From contig DITS01000021.1 in assembly GCA_002422205.1 (NCBI GenBank), forward strand, positions 1-64,000: a stretch of 64,000 nucleotides of DNA, read 5' to 3'. Shown piece by piece: positions 54,703 to 63,446 of this stretch (position 1 is its first letter; the number at the start of each line of letters is the position of its first letter). The stretch comes from Alphaproteobacteria bacterium UBA6178 (GTDB taxonomy: Bacteria; Pseudomonadota; Alphaproteobacteria; Rickettsiales; UBA3002). Below the pieces are notes generated by a model, which had not been told where the DNA came from, made no database searches, and was given only the letters and a program-made list of their open reading frames with translations. A program made the position numbers and the translations under genes.

Positions 54703-55364
54703 GCGAATCCTTGCTGTCTTTGTTGCGTGATGATTTGGCGCAAATATCCGCCGCCGCCTCGCATGATCTGGCCGATCCGTTGCGCGAAGCGTTGCTGCTG
54801 CTGCGGCAATCGAATGATCCGGCTTTACAAAATGCACAGCATAGAATTCAAACCAGCCTCGCGCGCATTCAGCTGTTGCGCGATTACAGCTATCTGAGTG
54901 TCAGCAATGAAAAGCCTGAGCCGCTTGATCTGCACGCCGTGCTTGAGAGTATCCGTCAAAGCTATGCGACGCAAATCAAGCAAAGCGGTGCGCAGATTAT
55001 TGCCGGTGGCTTGCCGGTAATTCCTGCGCGACGTGACCAGCTAGAGCATTTGCTGCTGCAACTGATTAAAAATGCGATTCAGTTTAATGATTCCGCCACT
55101 CCGTTGCTTACCCTCAGCAGCGAAGAGCATGCTAGTTACTGGCTGATTAGCCTGCGTGATAATGGCGAGGGTATCGAGCCGGAATTTCATACGATAGTGT
55201 TCGGCCTGTTCCGCCGCATCCGCGATGATCGCCCCGGCCATGGGGCGGGGTTGGCATTTTGCAAGCGCATTGTGCAGTTGCATGGCGGCAGCATCGGCAT
55301 CGAATCTGAAAAGGGCGCTTTCACCCGCATCGTCATTCACTGGCCCAAGCAGCTTCCCCTTTAG
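54699..55364 (+). CDS. Soluble sensor histidine kinase, minimal
   Basis: The 221 residues have a HisKA-like helix pair (AAASHDLADPLREALLLLR, candidate His) and an HATPase domain (LLQLIKNAIQFND, LRDNGEGIEPEF, GHGAGLAFCKRIV). No sensor or membrane part. It overlaps the upstream gene by 4 bases (ATGA) and the convergent hybrid kinase by 4 bases at 55361-55364. It may take its input from the neighbouring REC proteins. Confidence 0.87.
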   Translation: MSESLLSLLRDDLAQISAAASHDLADPLREALLLLRQSNDPALQNAQHRIQTSLARIQLLRDYSYLSVSNEKPEPLDLHAVLESIRQSYATQIKQSGAQIIAGGLPVIPARRDQLEHLLLQLIKNAIQFNDSATPLLTLSSEEHASYWLISLRDNGEGIEPEFHTIVFGLFRRIRDDRPGHGAGLAFCKRIVQLHGGSIGIESEKGAFTRIVIHWPKQLPL

Positions 55365-58072
55365 TTTTGCAACAGGGGATCACCCACCGCCATCACGCGC
55401 TGCTCCTTGGGTGGAAGCCATTCGATCAGTGCGGCTTTCAGCTCTTTGCGCCGCATCGGTTTGCTGATATAATCATTCATGCCCGATGCAAGGCAGCGCT
55501 CGCGGTCGCCTTTCATGGCATTGGCGGTAAGCGCAATCACCGGTGTATCTGCCATCACTCCTTGCCGTTTGAGTGCGCTGATTTTCTGGCTGGCTTCGAA
55601 GCCGTCCATTTGCGGCATCTGACAATCCATCAAAATCAAATCAAAGCTTTTGCGCTTCACCCATGCCAGCGCCTCAATCCCGTGATTAGCCACGCTCACC
55701 TTGCATTGCAATTTTCCCAGCACCTCGCACGCATAATGCTGATTGACGCGGTTATCTTCCACCAGCAAAATTTCTGCCCCTGCAAAAAACCCTTCTTCCT
55801 CCACGCTGACGCGCGTTGCTTTAGGGTATATATTATAGGGGGTGAACATGGCATGGGCTTTGCCCTCTTGCGCGTGCAACCACATTAACGCCAAAATATC
55901 CAGCAAACTACTCTGACGAATCGGCTTGGTCAGGAACGCCGCACAGCCAAGGCTTGCAAAGCGCTGCGTGTACCCTTTCTCGCCCAATGCCGATATCATC
56001 ATCCAGGGCAGATGCCGCCATGCGCTATGCTGGCGCAGGCGTTTGATGAGCGATTCGCCGGAGAGCTGTGGCAAATGATAATCGATAATGGCCATGTCAA
56101 TCGCAGGCATGGTGCCGTCCTGCAGCTGTTGCAGCACCTGCTCGGCGCTTGATGCGGCGGTGACGCGCATCCCCGCTTGGCTTAGCTGGCGCTGCATGAT
56201 GGCGGCATGCGGCGGCACATCTTCTACCAATAATATTTGCAAACCCTGCAGCATGTCATGGCTAATGAATGGCTGCTCTTCCTGCGGGTTATGGTTGAGT
56301 GCCAGCTTCATGGTAAACCAAAATTCCGAGCCCTTACCCAATTCGCTATTCACCCCAATTTCGCCCCCCATCATCTGTACCAGCTGTTGCGAAATCGCAA
56401 GCCCCAGCCCGGTGCCACCATACTGCCTTGTTGTCGAGGCATCGGCTTGCGAAAATTTATCGAAGATCAGTGATAGTTTTCGTGCGTCGATACCAATGCC
56501 TGTGTCACGAACCGACAGGCGAAACCGCATCTCCTGTGTGTGCAGCCGGTGTGCCGCATCGCATTCCACGCACACACTCACATAGCCCGCTTTGGTAAAT
56601 TTGATGGCGTTGCTAAGCAGGTTGCAGACTATTTGTTTGATGCGCACCGGATCAGCGATTACCTGCTTTGGCACCTCGGCCTGATAATCGAGCAGCAATT
56701 CCAGCTGCCCTTCTTTTTCCTGCGCTTTGGGCCTAAACAGCTCCATAATATCCTCGAGCGCGTGCTGCAGATTAAACGCCACCGGCTCCAGCGATAATTT
56801 GCCCGATTCGATTTTGGAGAAATCTAAAATATCATTGATGATCTCCAGCAGTGTCTCCGCCGAATTTAGTACCACGCGGATATGCGCTTGCTGCTGCGTG
56901 CTCAGCTCCGTATCCATTAGCAATTCCGTCATGCCTATCATGCTGTTCAGGGGGGTGCGAATTTCATGGCTCATATTCGCTAAAAATTCGCCCTTGGCGC
57001 TACTGGCGGCTTCGGCCAATGCTTTGGATTTAGCTAAGTCCTCACCGCGTTTTCGTAGCTCGATGGTGGCTTTTTTCCAGTCCAGCGTGCGCTGACGCAC
57101 CTCGCGTTCTATCTGCACATTGCGATTGATCAGGGTGAATAAAAACAACCCCACAATCGCCGTAATAATCATACCGGCACCCAGCACCAGCCATGGGACG
57201 GCTACATTCAGGGCCTCAAGCACAAATAGCCCAGTGGGCGTAAACACCATTTTCCATTGTTGTGATAGCCAATCAATTGTGCTGACATGGCTGAAACCCA
57301 AGGCGCCGGTTGCGGCATTGTGATCGGTGCGGAACCATCCGCCATGGGCACTGATGCGGCTTCCCCTGTCTTCTTGTGCAAAAACCTGCAAATAAAATTC
57401 CGGCGTGCGATTGACCCGCGCGTCCCATGCAAATGTTTGCTCCAGATACTGCACCATATCCAGCACACCGATGATCATGCCTTGCGTATCGTCTTTGTTG
57501 CCTGCCGGATAGATCAGTGCCACCTCGCGCTCGGTCTTATCGCGGCTTAATGTCAATCGCGGGGTAATGCGTGGCTGATGCCATTGCCTTGCAGCTGCCA
57601 GCACCGCATGTAGTTTTTCATGTTGCAGCATTTGTGGCACGGGCATCAGCGACGTAGGGCTATAATCTTGCGTATACACGGTTTGCCAACCCGTTTTGCT
57701 GTGCGGATCGGGCTTAATATAAAGCACCCGCATAAAGCCTTCGCTGGCGATCAGATGCTCAGCGGCAATTGCAAATTCGGATGCATCAACAAAGTCCGAG
57801 GCATCAAACAGCATTTGCAATGCCCGCATATCACGCATGTGCCCATCGACCCAATATTTAAAGACATGAGTCTGATGTGTGGCCTTGCTGATAAAATTTT
57901 CCTGCAGACGATGAATTTCGATTTGCACTGTCAATAAAAATGCCATCAGCGTGAGGGCGGTGCCAATACAAATCGTCAGAGTGGGTAACAAATAACGATT
58001 AAGCAAATGGCTGGATTCGCTGCGCTTATACCGCATTTGCGTTCCCGCTGCTGCATCCTCAATCAGGGTCAT
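55361..58072 (-). CDS. CHASE-domain hybrid histidine kinase with two REC domains
   Basis: A 903-residue membrane kinase: membrane helix about 26-50, periplasmic CHASE-like domain (FKYWVDGHMRDMRALQMLF) to about 280, membrane helix (LVLGAGMIITAIVGLFLF), coiled coil, HisKA (NMSHEIRTPLNSMIGM), HATPase (NLLSNAIKFTKAG, DTGIGID, GGTGLGLAI), REC1 (IIDYHLPQLSG) and REC2 (LMDCQMPQMDGFEA). The CHASE ligand is unknown. Its start lies within the last 14 bases of the upstream kinase gene. Confidence 0.93.
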   Translation of the reverse strand: MTLIEDAAAGTQMRYKRSESSHLLNRYLLPTLTICIGTALTLMAFLLTVQIEIHRLQENFISKATHQTHVFKYWVDGHMRDMRALQMLFDASDFVDASEFAIAAEHLIASEGFMRVLYIKPDPHSKTGWQTVYTQDYSPTSLMPVPQMLQHEKLHAVLAAARQWHQPRITPRLTLSRDKTEREVALIYPAGNKDDTQGMIIGVLDMVQYLEQTFAWDARVNRTPEFYLQVFAQEDRGSRISAHGGWFRTDHNAATGALGFSHVSTIDWLSQQWKMVFTPTGLFVLEALNVAVPWLVLGAGMIITAIVGLFLFTLINRNVQIEREVRQRTLDWKKATIELRKRGEDLAKSKALAEAASSAKGEFLANMSHEIRTPLNSMIGMTELLMDTELSTQQQAHIRVVLNSAETLLEIINDILDFSKIESGKLSLEPVAFNLQHALEDIMELFRPKAQEKEGQLELLLDYQAEVPKQVIADPVRIKQIVCNLLSNAIKFTKAGYVSVCVECDAAHRLHTQEMRFRLSVRDTGIGIDARKLSLIFDKFSQADASTTRQYGGTGLGLAISQQLVQMMGGEIGVNSELGKGSEFWFTMKLALNHNPQEEQPFISHDMLQGLQILLVEDVPPHAAIMQRQLSQAGMRVTAASSAEQVLQQLQDGTMPAIDMAIIDYHLPQLSGESLIKRLRQHSAWRHLPWMMISALGEKGYTQRFASLGCAAFLTKPIRQSSLLDILALMWLHAQEGKAHAMFTPYNIYPKATRVSVEEEGFFAGAEILLVEDNRVNQHYACEVLGKLQCKVSVANHGIEALAWVKRKSFDLILMDCQMPQMDGFEASQKISALKRQGVMADTPVIALTANAMKGDRERCLASGMNDYISKPMRRKELKAALIEWLPPKEQRVMAVGDPLLQN

Positions 58073-61000
58073 AGGCTGCCTTTACTGCACTGCTTTCTTC
58101 ATGGATAAGCTGGCGAAAGAAATCAGCTGTCACCTCAAATGCATGGCGCAGCTGATCGATACGATAGGACGGAATATAGATTGACAATGCACCGCTGCTG
58201 AGGCGTTCGCGGCCTTCCTGTTCAATCAAAAAAGCAAGCTCCCCTACCTCGGTTGCACCCACCGTATAGCTTGCCGATTTGAGTGTATGTGCCAGCGCAA
58301 CCCTATCCTGCAACGCAGGCGGCGCCGCTTTATTTTGCAACAAGCTGATAATTCGCGCACCGTCATCCAAATAATATTGCAGCCCTTCGGTAAAATGCTG
58401 TTTGCTCACCTCCTGATAGGTGGCCAGTAATTGATGATCAATCGCATCAGCTGCTTTATCGGCCCCCACCGCACCGATGCGGCTGGGCGTCAGCCAGCAC
58501 GCCAGCACATCGCCTAGCATCTGTTTGCGCGCAGGCTTACTGATATAGTCATTCATGCCTGCAGCCATACAGCGCTCACGGTCCCCTTGCATCGCATTCG
58601 CCGTCAGTGCAATGATAATAGACGCCGCTTTCTGTTGCTCCGCTTCGTGCTGCCTGATGGCTCGGGTTGCATCAAACCCGTCCATCTGTGGCATCTGGCA
58701 ATCCATCAATATCGCATCGTAACTGCTGAGCTTGGCATGCGCTACGGCCTGGACCCCGTCGCTCACATGCGTTACTGCAAATCCCATATCCTGTAAAATT
58801 TCGGTCGCCATGATGGCGTTGATACGGTTATCTTCGGCGAGCAATATGGTTTGATTGTGATAATGCGGCCTGTGTTCGTCTTGCGTTGTTTCCACCGCAT
58901 GCGGCAGCCATTTGGCAATCATCTGTAGCATCTCATGTTTGCGCATGGGTTTGGCAAGATAGTCACTCATTCCCACATCCATACAGCGTGTGCGTTCCTC
59001 TTTATGGGTATTAGCTGTCAGCGCTATTATGGGTATCGCATCAATGCGTCGCTGTTTCTTCCATTGTGCTAATATTTCGCTGGCTTCAAACCCATTCATC
59101 TCCGGCATTTCACAATCCATCAGAATCAGATCGAATGGGTTTTCTTCTACCCGTTTTAACACCTGCCTGCCATTGGTGACAGTTTCGACGCAGCAACCGG
59201 CAGAGAGTAAAATCTCCTCAGCGATGCTCTGATTGATACGGTTATCCTCGGCTAGCAAAATGGATGGCGCGCGAAAACTCACATCACGATGCGTCATCTG
59301 CTGGCTGCGCAAATTGATTAAATGCTCAACCGACAGAAGACTGCCTCGGTTGCCATTGACAAATTCCTGCCACACCAACTCCAGCAGTGCAAACATCTCG
59401 CCAATGCGCAGCGGTTTGGTGATAAAGCCGTTAAACCCCGCCTGTTTGAAATGGCGCGTATAGCCGGATACGCCCGCCGCCGTCATCATCACCAGTGCGC
59501 AGTCGGGTGTGGACGTTTCGCGGCGGATACGAATCGCCAGTTGCTCCCCGTTCATATCGGCAAGCAGATAGTCGATAATCACCAGCTGATACGGGTCTTG
59601 CATTTGCACTGCCTGCTGCAAGGCAGCCAGCGCCGCTTCGGCACAGCTCACCCCACTCCAGCGAATCCCCATCCGGTCGCAATGCTCACCAATCAATGTA
59701 TGATTGATCGCCACATCATCCACAATCAGCAGCCGCTGCCCTGCCAGCGCCGTTGGCGTTTGCGGTTGTGGCAATGCGCTGTCGTGCTCCAGCGGTAGTG
59801 ACACCCAAAAGCAGGAGCCCTGATTGGGCACACTGTCCAGCTGAATGCTGCCGCCCATCACCTGCACCAGTTCGCGGCATATCGCCAGCCCCAATCCGGT
59901 GCCGCCATATTGCCGGCTCATCGACGCGTCGGCCTGCGCAAATTTATCAAAGATGCGCGTCTGCACATCTGGCGCAATCCCAATACCCGTATCTTCTACC
60001 TGCAAGCGAAACCATAGCCTGTCGTCGGATACCGGCATGTCCGGCTCCATTGTCACACTCACCAACACATAGCCTTTATCCGTAAATTTAAGCGCATTGG
60101 ATATCAGATTCGCTAGTATCTGGCGGATGCGTCCGGCATCGCCGATTACCTGCCTCGGCACATCGGGGCGAAAGCGTACAATCAACTCGACGGCTTTTTC
60201 GCGCGCGCGGATGGCCAACAACTCCGCCAAATCCTCCACCAAGGTCATCAGGTCAAATGCCACGGGGTCAATCTCCATCTTGCCCGCCTCGATTTTAGAA
60301 AAATCCAGAATATCATTGATGATATGCAGCAGGGACTCCGCCGAATGCAGCGCCGCTTTGGCCTGTGCGCGCTGTTTATGGTTCAGCGCGCTTTCGAGCA
60401 ATAATTCGGTCATGCCAATAATGCCGTTCAGCGGTGTGCGGATTTCATGGCTCATCGTCGCCAGAAATTCCGATTTGAGCTGCACCGAGTCTTCCGCCTG
60501 CTGGCGTGCCTGTGTCAGCTCATCCACCATCCGGCGCAAGGTTTGGGTGCGCTCATCCACCATCTCCTGTAAATGTTCGCGGTGCTGTTGTAGCTCGCGC
60601 TCCTGCAGCACCCGTTCGGTGATATCGGTATACACACCCAATATACCCACAATTTCACCGTCATTATTAGCGAGCGGGACTTTGCTGGTTTCCAGATAAT
60701 GCAAGCTGCCGTCGGCCAGAGTCTGGGTTTCAATTATTTTAAGCCGCGCCTGCCCGCTTTGCATCACCGCCGCATCATCGGCGCGGTATTGCTCAGACTC
60801 CTCATGCGTCCAAGGCAAATCAAAATCCGTACAGCCTATAATTTCATCGGGGCTGTTGCGTCCGGCCAATTGTGCCAGAGCTGCGTTGCATCCTAAAAAG
60901 CGCGAATCGCGGTCTTTCCAGAACACCACCCCGGGAAATTGCTCAACCACGCGGGTCACCAACTGGGTTTGCAGATTTTTATCCTGCGCTACTTGCTGCT

Positions 61001-61244
61001 GCAAGTCGTTGAGCGCCTGTTCGCGCCGTGCAAGTGCACACATTAGCATTTCAACCAGCATGGCGGCGATAATCACCACGCCCAACACCAGCTCGATAGT
61101 CAGCAATCTTTCGCTGTTTTGCTGCGTTAGCTCCATCACAATCAACAGCATTATAGCTAAAATGGCTACGGGACATAGGCGCATTACGCGTTTGCGCTGC
61201 TTCCACGCCGCTATCCATTTTTCGCCCATTGCCTTCATACCCAC
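58059..61244 (-). CDS. PAS hybrid histidine kinase with three REC and an Hpt
   Basis: The 1061-residue protein has two N-terminal membrane helices (about 18-60) with no large loop, a PAS domain (about 105-215, VFWKDRDSRFLGCNAALAQL), HisKA (TMSHEIRTPLNGIIGM), HATPase (NLISNALKFTDKG, DTGIGIAPD), three RECs (VIIDYLLADMNG; LMDCEMPEMNG; LMDCQMPQMDG) and a C-terminal Hpt (VALAHTLKSASYTVGA). It is a self-contained phosphorelay. It is co-transcribed with the CHASE kinase and converges on the cluster that follows the type I exporter. Confidence 0.93.
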   Translation of the reverse strand: MGMKAMGEKWIAAWKQRKRVMRLCPVAILAIMLLIVMELTQQNSERLLTIELVLGVVIIAAMLVEMLMCALARREQALNDLQQQVAQDKNLQTQLVTRVVEQFPGVVFWKDRDSRFLGCNAALAQLAGRNSPDEIIGCTDFDLPWTHEESEQYRADDAAVMQSGQARLKIIETQTLADGSLHYLETSKVPLANNDGEIVGILGVYTDITERVLQERELQQHREHLQEMVDERTQTLRRMVDELTQARQQAEDSVQLKSEFLATMSHEIRTPLNGIIGMTELLLESALNHKQRAQAKAALHSAESLLHIINDILDFSKIEAGKMEIDPVAFDLMTLVEDLAELLAIRAREKAVELIVRFRPDVPRQVIGDAGRIRQILANLISNALKFTDKGYVLVSVTMEPDMPVSDDRLWFRLQVEDTGIGIAPDVQTRIFDKFAQADASMSRQYGGTGLGLAICRELVQVMGGSIQLDSVPNQGSCFWVSLPLEHDSALPQPQTPTALAGQRLLIVDDVAINHTLIGEHCDRMGIRWSGVSCAEAALAALQQAVQMQDPYQLVIIDYLLADMNGEQLAIRIRRETSTPDCALVMMTAAGVSGYTRHFKQAGFNGFITKPLRIGEMFALLELVWQEFVNGNRGSLLSVEHLINLRSQQMTHRDVSFRAPSILLAEDNRINQSIAEEILLSAGCCVETVTNGRQVLKRVEENPFDLILMDCEMPEMNGFEASEILAQWKKQRRIDAIPIIALTANTHKEERTRCMDVGMSDYLAKPMRKHEMLQMIAKWLPHAVETTQDEHRPHYHNQTILLAEDNRINAIMATEILQDMGFAVTHVSDGVQAVAHAKLSSYDAILMDCQMPQMDGFDATRAIRQHEAEQQKAASIIIALTANAMQGDRERCMAAGMNDYISKPARKQMLGDVLACWLTPSRIGAVGADKAADAIDHQLLATYQEVSKQHFTEGLQYYLDDGARIISLLQNKAAPPALQDRVALAHTLKSASYTVGATEVGELAFLIEQEGRERLSSGALSIYIPSYRIDQLRHAFEVTADFFRQLIHEESSAVKAAYDPD

Positions 61245-61422
61245 TCCCGCTGGCTAAACGCTCGCATGCAGGCAGTGAGATAGCAATTTTTAGCGTATTT
61301 CGGTGGGTTGTCCTGTTTCAGTTGGAGACAAACGCACTGTCATGAAAATGTAATTAAGAATGACTTGCATCTTGTCGCGCCCCATCATATAAGAGTGAGA
61401 ATGAATCGCAATGGATGCCCTG

Positions 61423-61605
61423 ATGTATATTTGTTTATGTAATGCTCTGAAAGAAAAAGAAATGGCCGGTGCCGTCGCGCGCGGTGCCAATTGCGTTAGC
61501 CAGCTATATCAATCCCTTGGCTGCAAGCCGGTGTGCGGCAAATGCGTGCCCTATGTACGCGAAAACCTATTGCAAACCGCGATCACCGATAGCGGCGTCA
61601 GCTAA
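61423..61605 (+). CDS. bfd: Bfd, bacterioferritin-associated ferredoxin
   Basis: The 60-residue [2Fe-2S] protein begins MYICLCNALKEKEM and ends with LGCKPVCGKCVPYV; the four Cys fit the BFD pattern (CxC...CxxxCxxC-like spacing seen). It reduces bacterioferritin iron for release. ATG 61423 matches family N-termini; ATG 61411 adds four residues. Bfr is encoded 700 bases downstream. Confidence 0.88.
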   Translation: MYICLCNALKEKEMAGAVARGANCVSQLYQSLGCKPVCGKCVPYVRENLLQTAITDSGVS

Positions 61606-61616
61606 AATCTCATTAT

Positions 61617-62132
61617 TTAGCTATGTTTAACGGGCTGTGCGTGCGTGCTGTGCGCCCAGCTTGCCATATTGGCGGGCATAGCTTCTTCCCATGATTCGCT
61701 TTGATGACTGCTTGGGGCTTGCGTGCTGATCATCGCCAGCTGTTGCGCCAGCGCCGCATCCATGGCTTTGGCCAGCAAGGCAAAACCTTCACGGCCCTGA
61801 GCCTCATTGATATAGCCCGCCATCATCAGTTTTTTAATTACCGCGCTTGGCTCCAGCGTCATTTCCAGCGCCGTCACTTGCAGGGTGTTTTTGGCATCAA
61901 AATGCCCCGAAGCGTTGGAAAGCGAAATTTTGGTTGCATGGGCAAATGCCATTTTGGCATTTACATAATGGCCGATATTTTCATCGCTATTAACCCCGTC
62001 ACCCACCATCGGGATCATCAGTTTAATGCGCGTATGCGGGGTCTCCGCCGCAAAAATATGGCTAAAATCCAGCCCTACCTTACCGTGTAGCTTGGCCGAA
62101 TCCCAGATAATCTGAAAAGAAGTATGTGTCAT
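61617..62132 (-). CDS. Unknown 171-residue protein
   Basis: Not recognised. It starts MTHTSFQIIWDSAKLHGKVG; the first 110 residues look beta-rich and the rest helical (GFALLAKAMDAALAQQLAMI), with a His/Ser-rich end. No signal peptide. It lies between bfd and bfr on the opposite strand, and its start has GGAGG nearby (TAGGAGGCGG before ATG). Confidence 0.65.
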   Translation of the reverse strand: MTHTSFQIIWDSAKLHGKVGLDFSHIFAAETPHTRIKLMIPMVGDGVNSDENIGHYVNAKMAFAHATKISLSNASGHFDAKNTLQVTALEMTLEPSAVIKKLMMAGYINEAQGREGFALLAKAMDAALAQQLAMISTQAPSSHQSESWEEAMPANMASWAHSTHAQPVKHS

Positions 62133-62299
62133 AACCGCCTCCTATTAGCGGTCATTCTAGCGGTCAAAGGTTACTATTTTGTAAAGATGAGCAAAAAATG
62201 CGCAACTCATTCTCAGCCGCACGTTTTTGGGTTGAAGCCGCCGGTAAAAAGCGACAGGTTAAGGGCTAACAGCCTATCATACATTCAGGAGACTCTCGC

Positions 62300-62770
62300 A
62301 TGGCGACGAATAAAGACGTGATCAAACATCTCAATGTCATCATCAAAAACGAGCTGACGGCGATTAATCAGTATTTCCTGCATTCGCGCATGCTCAAACA
62401 TATGGGCATCCACAAGCTGGCGCAGAAGGAATATGAAGAATCCATCGACGAGATGAAACATGCGGATGCGTTGATTCACCGCGTGCTATTCCTCGAAGGG
62501 CTGCCCAACCTGCAGGATTTGGGTAAATTGCATATTGGCGAAACGCCCGAGGAAATGCTGCGCTCCGATTTAAAAATGGAACATACCAACCATAAAGACC
62601 TGCTCGCCGCCCATAAAGTCATGCAGGATGCAGGCGATGTGGTGTCGGAAATGCTGGTGGAAGACATCCTTAAATCTGAAGAAGACCATATCGACTGGCT
62701 CAATCAACAGATCAAGCTGATCGAGAGGTTAGGGGTTGAATTATACCTGCAATCGCAGATCGGCAACTAA
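62300..62770 (+). CDS. bfr: Bacterioferritin
   Basis: The 156-residue ferritin-like protein has the full Bfr helix bundle: IIKNELTAINQYFLHSRML (Glu ligand), EYEESIDEMKHADALIHRV (Glu, His; Met for haem in the usual region), and VEDILKSEEDHIDWLNQQ. It stores iron as a 24-mer. TTCAGGAGA precedes the ATG. Control by the Fur-family protein of this window is plausible but no Fur box was identified. Confidence 0.96.
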   Translation: MATNKDVIKHLNVIIKNELTAINQYFLHSRMLKHMGIHKLAQKEYEESIDEMKHADALIHRVLFLEGLPNLQDLGKLHIGETPEEMLRSDLKMEHTNHKDLLAAHKVMQDAGDVVSEMLVEDILKSEEDHIDWLNQQIKLIERLGVELYLQSQIGN

Positions 62771-62847
62771 ACGACTCACATGGAATCTGCTTGTGAGCAA
62801 CGCTGAGTGATGCTAACAGTAGTGCCATTCATTTTTGTGGAGTCTAT

Positions 62848-63378
62848 ATGAAGTTTCTCCTGCCGTTATTCACTTTCTTAATTGGAGCCTGCCTGATGTC
62901 AGACGCGAAAGCACGCGATCTCGAAAACACCCTCTATCTTGAACTGAAAGATGGCCGCGTGGTCATAGAGCTATTTCCCGCCAAAGCCCCCAACCATGTC
63001 GCCCGCATCAAAGAGCTGGCTCGGGAAGGGTTTTATGACGGTATTATTTTTCACCGTGTGATCGAAGGTTTTATGGCGCAAACCGGTGACCCAACCGGTA
63101 GCGGCACCGGCGGCTCTGGCAAACGTATCAAGGCGGAATTCAACGATGTACGCCATGTACGCGGCACCGCCTCGATGGCGCGCGCCGCCAACCCCGATTC
63201 GGCGGACAGCCAGTTTTTCATCTGCTTTGAATCGGCACCCTTCCTCAACCGCGAATACACCGCATGGGGTCAGGTGGTTGAAGGCATGGAATTTGTCGAT
63301 AATATTGCCAAGGGCGAGCCACCGGCTAATCCCGATAAAATCATCAGCCTCAAAGTGGCTGCGGATGTGAAGGAATAA
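62848..63378 (+). CDS. ppiA: Periplasmic cyclophilin-type peptidyl-prolyl isomerase
   Basis: The 176 residues carry a signal peptide (cleaved near SDAKA) and a compact cyclophilin domain: FYDGIIFHRVIEGFMAQTGD, GTASMARAANPDSADSQFFI and FLNREYTAWGQVVEGMEFVD. It catalyses proline isomerisation during folding in the periplasm. Confidence 0.95.
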   Translation: MKFLLPLFTFLIGACLMSDAKARDLENTLYLELKDGRVVIELFPAKAPNHVARIKELAREGFYDGIIFHRVIEGFMAQTGDPTGSGTGGSGKRIKAEFNDVRHVRGTASMARAANPDSADSQFFICFESAPFLNREYTAWGQVVEGMEFVDNIAKGEPPANPDKIISLKVAADVKE

Positions 63379-63400
63379 ATATTCCTTACCTCTCAATATT

Positions 63401-63426
63401 AAAGGGCGGTCATTGACCGCCCTTTT
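63401..63426 (+). terminator. Rho-independent terminator
   Basis: Stem AAAGGGCGGTCA / TGACCGCCCTTT, then TT; 22 bases after ppiA. Confidence 0.92.
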
Positions 63427-63446
63427 TGTATGTGGATAATAGCCAC

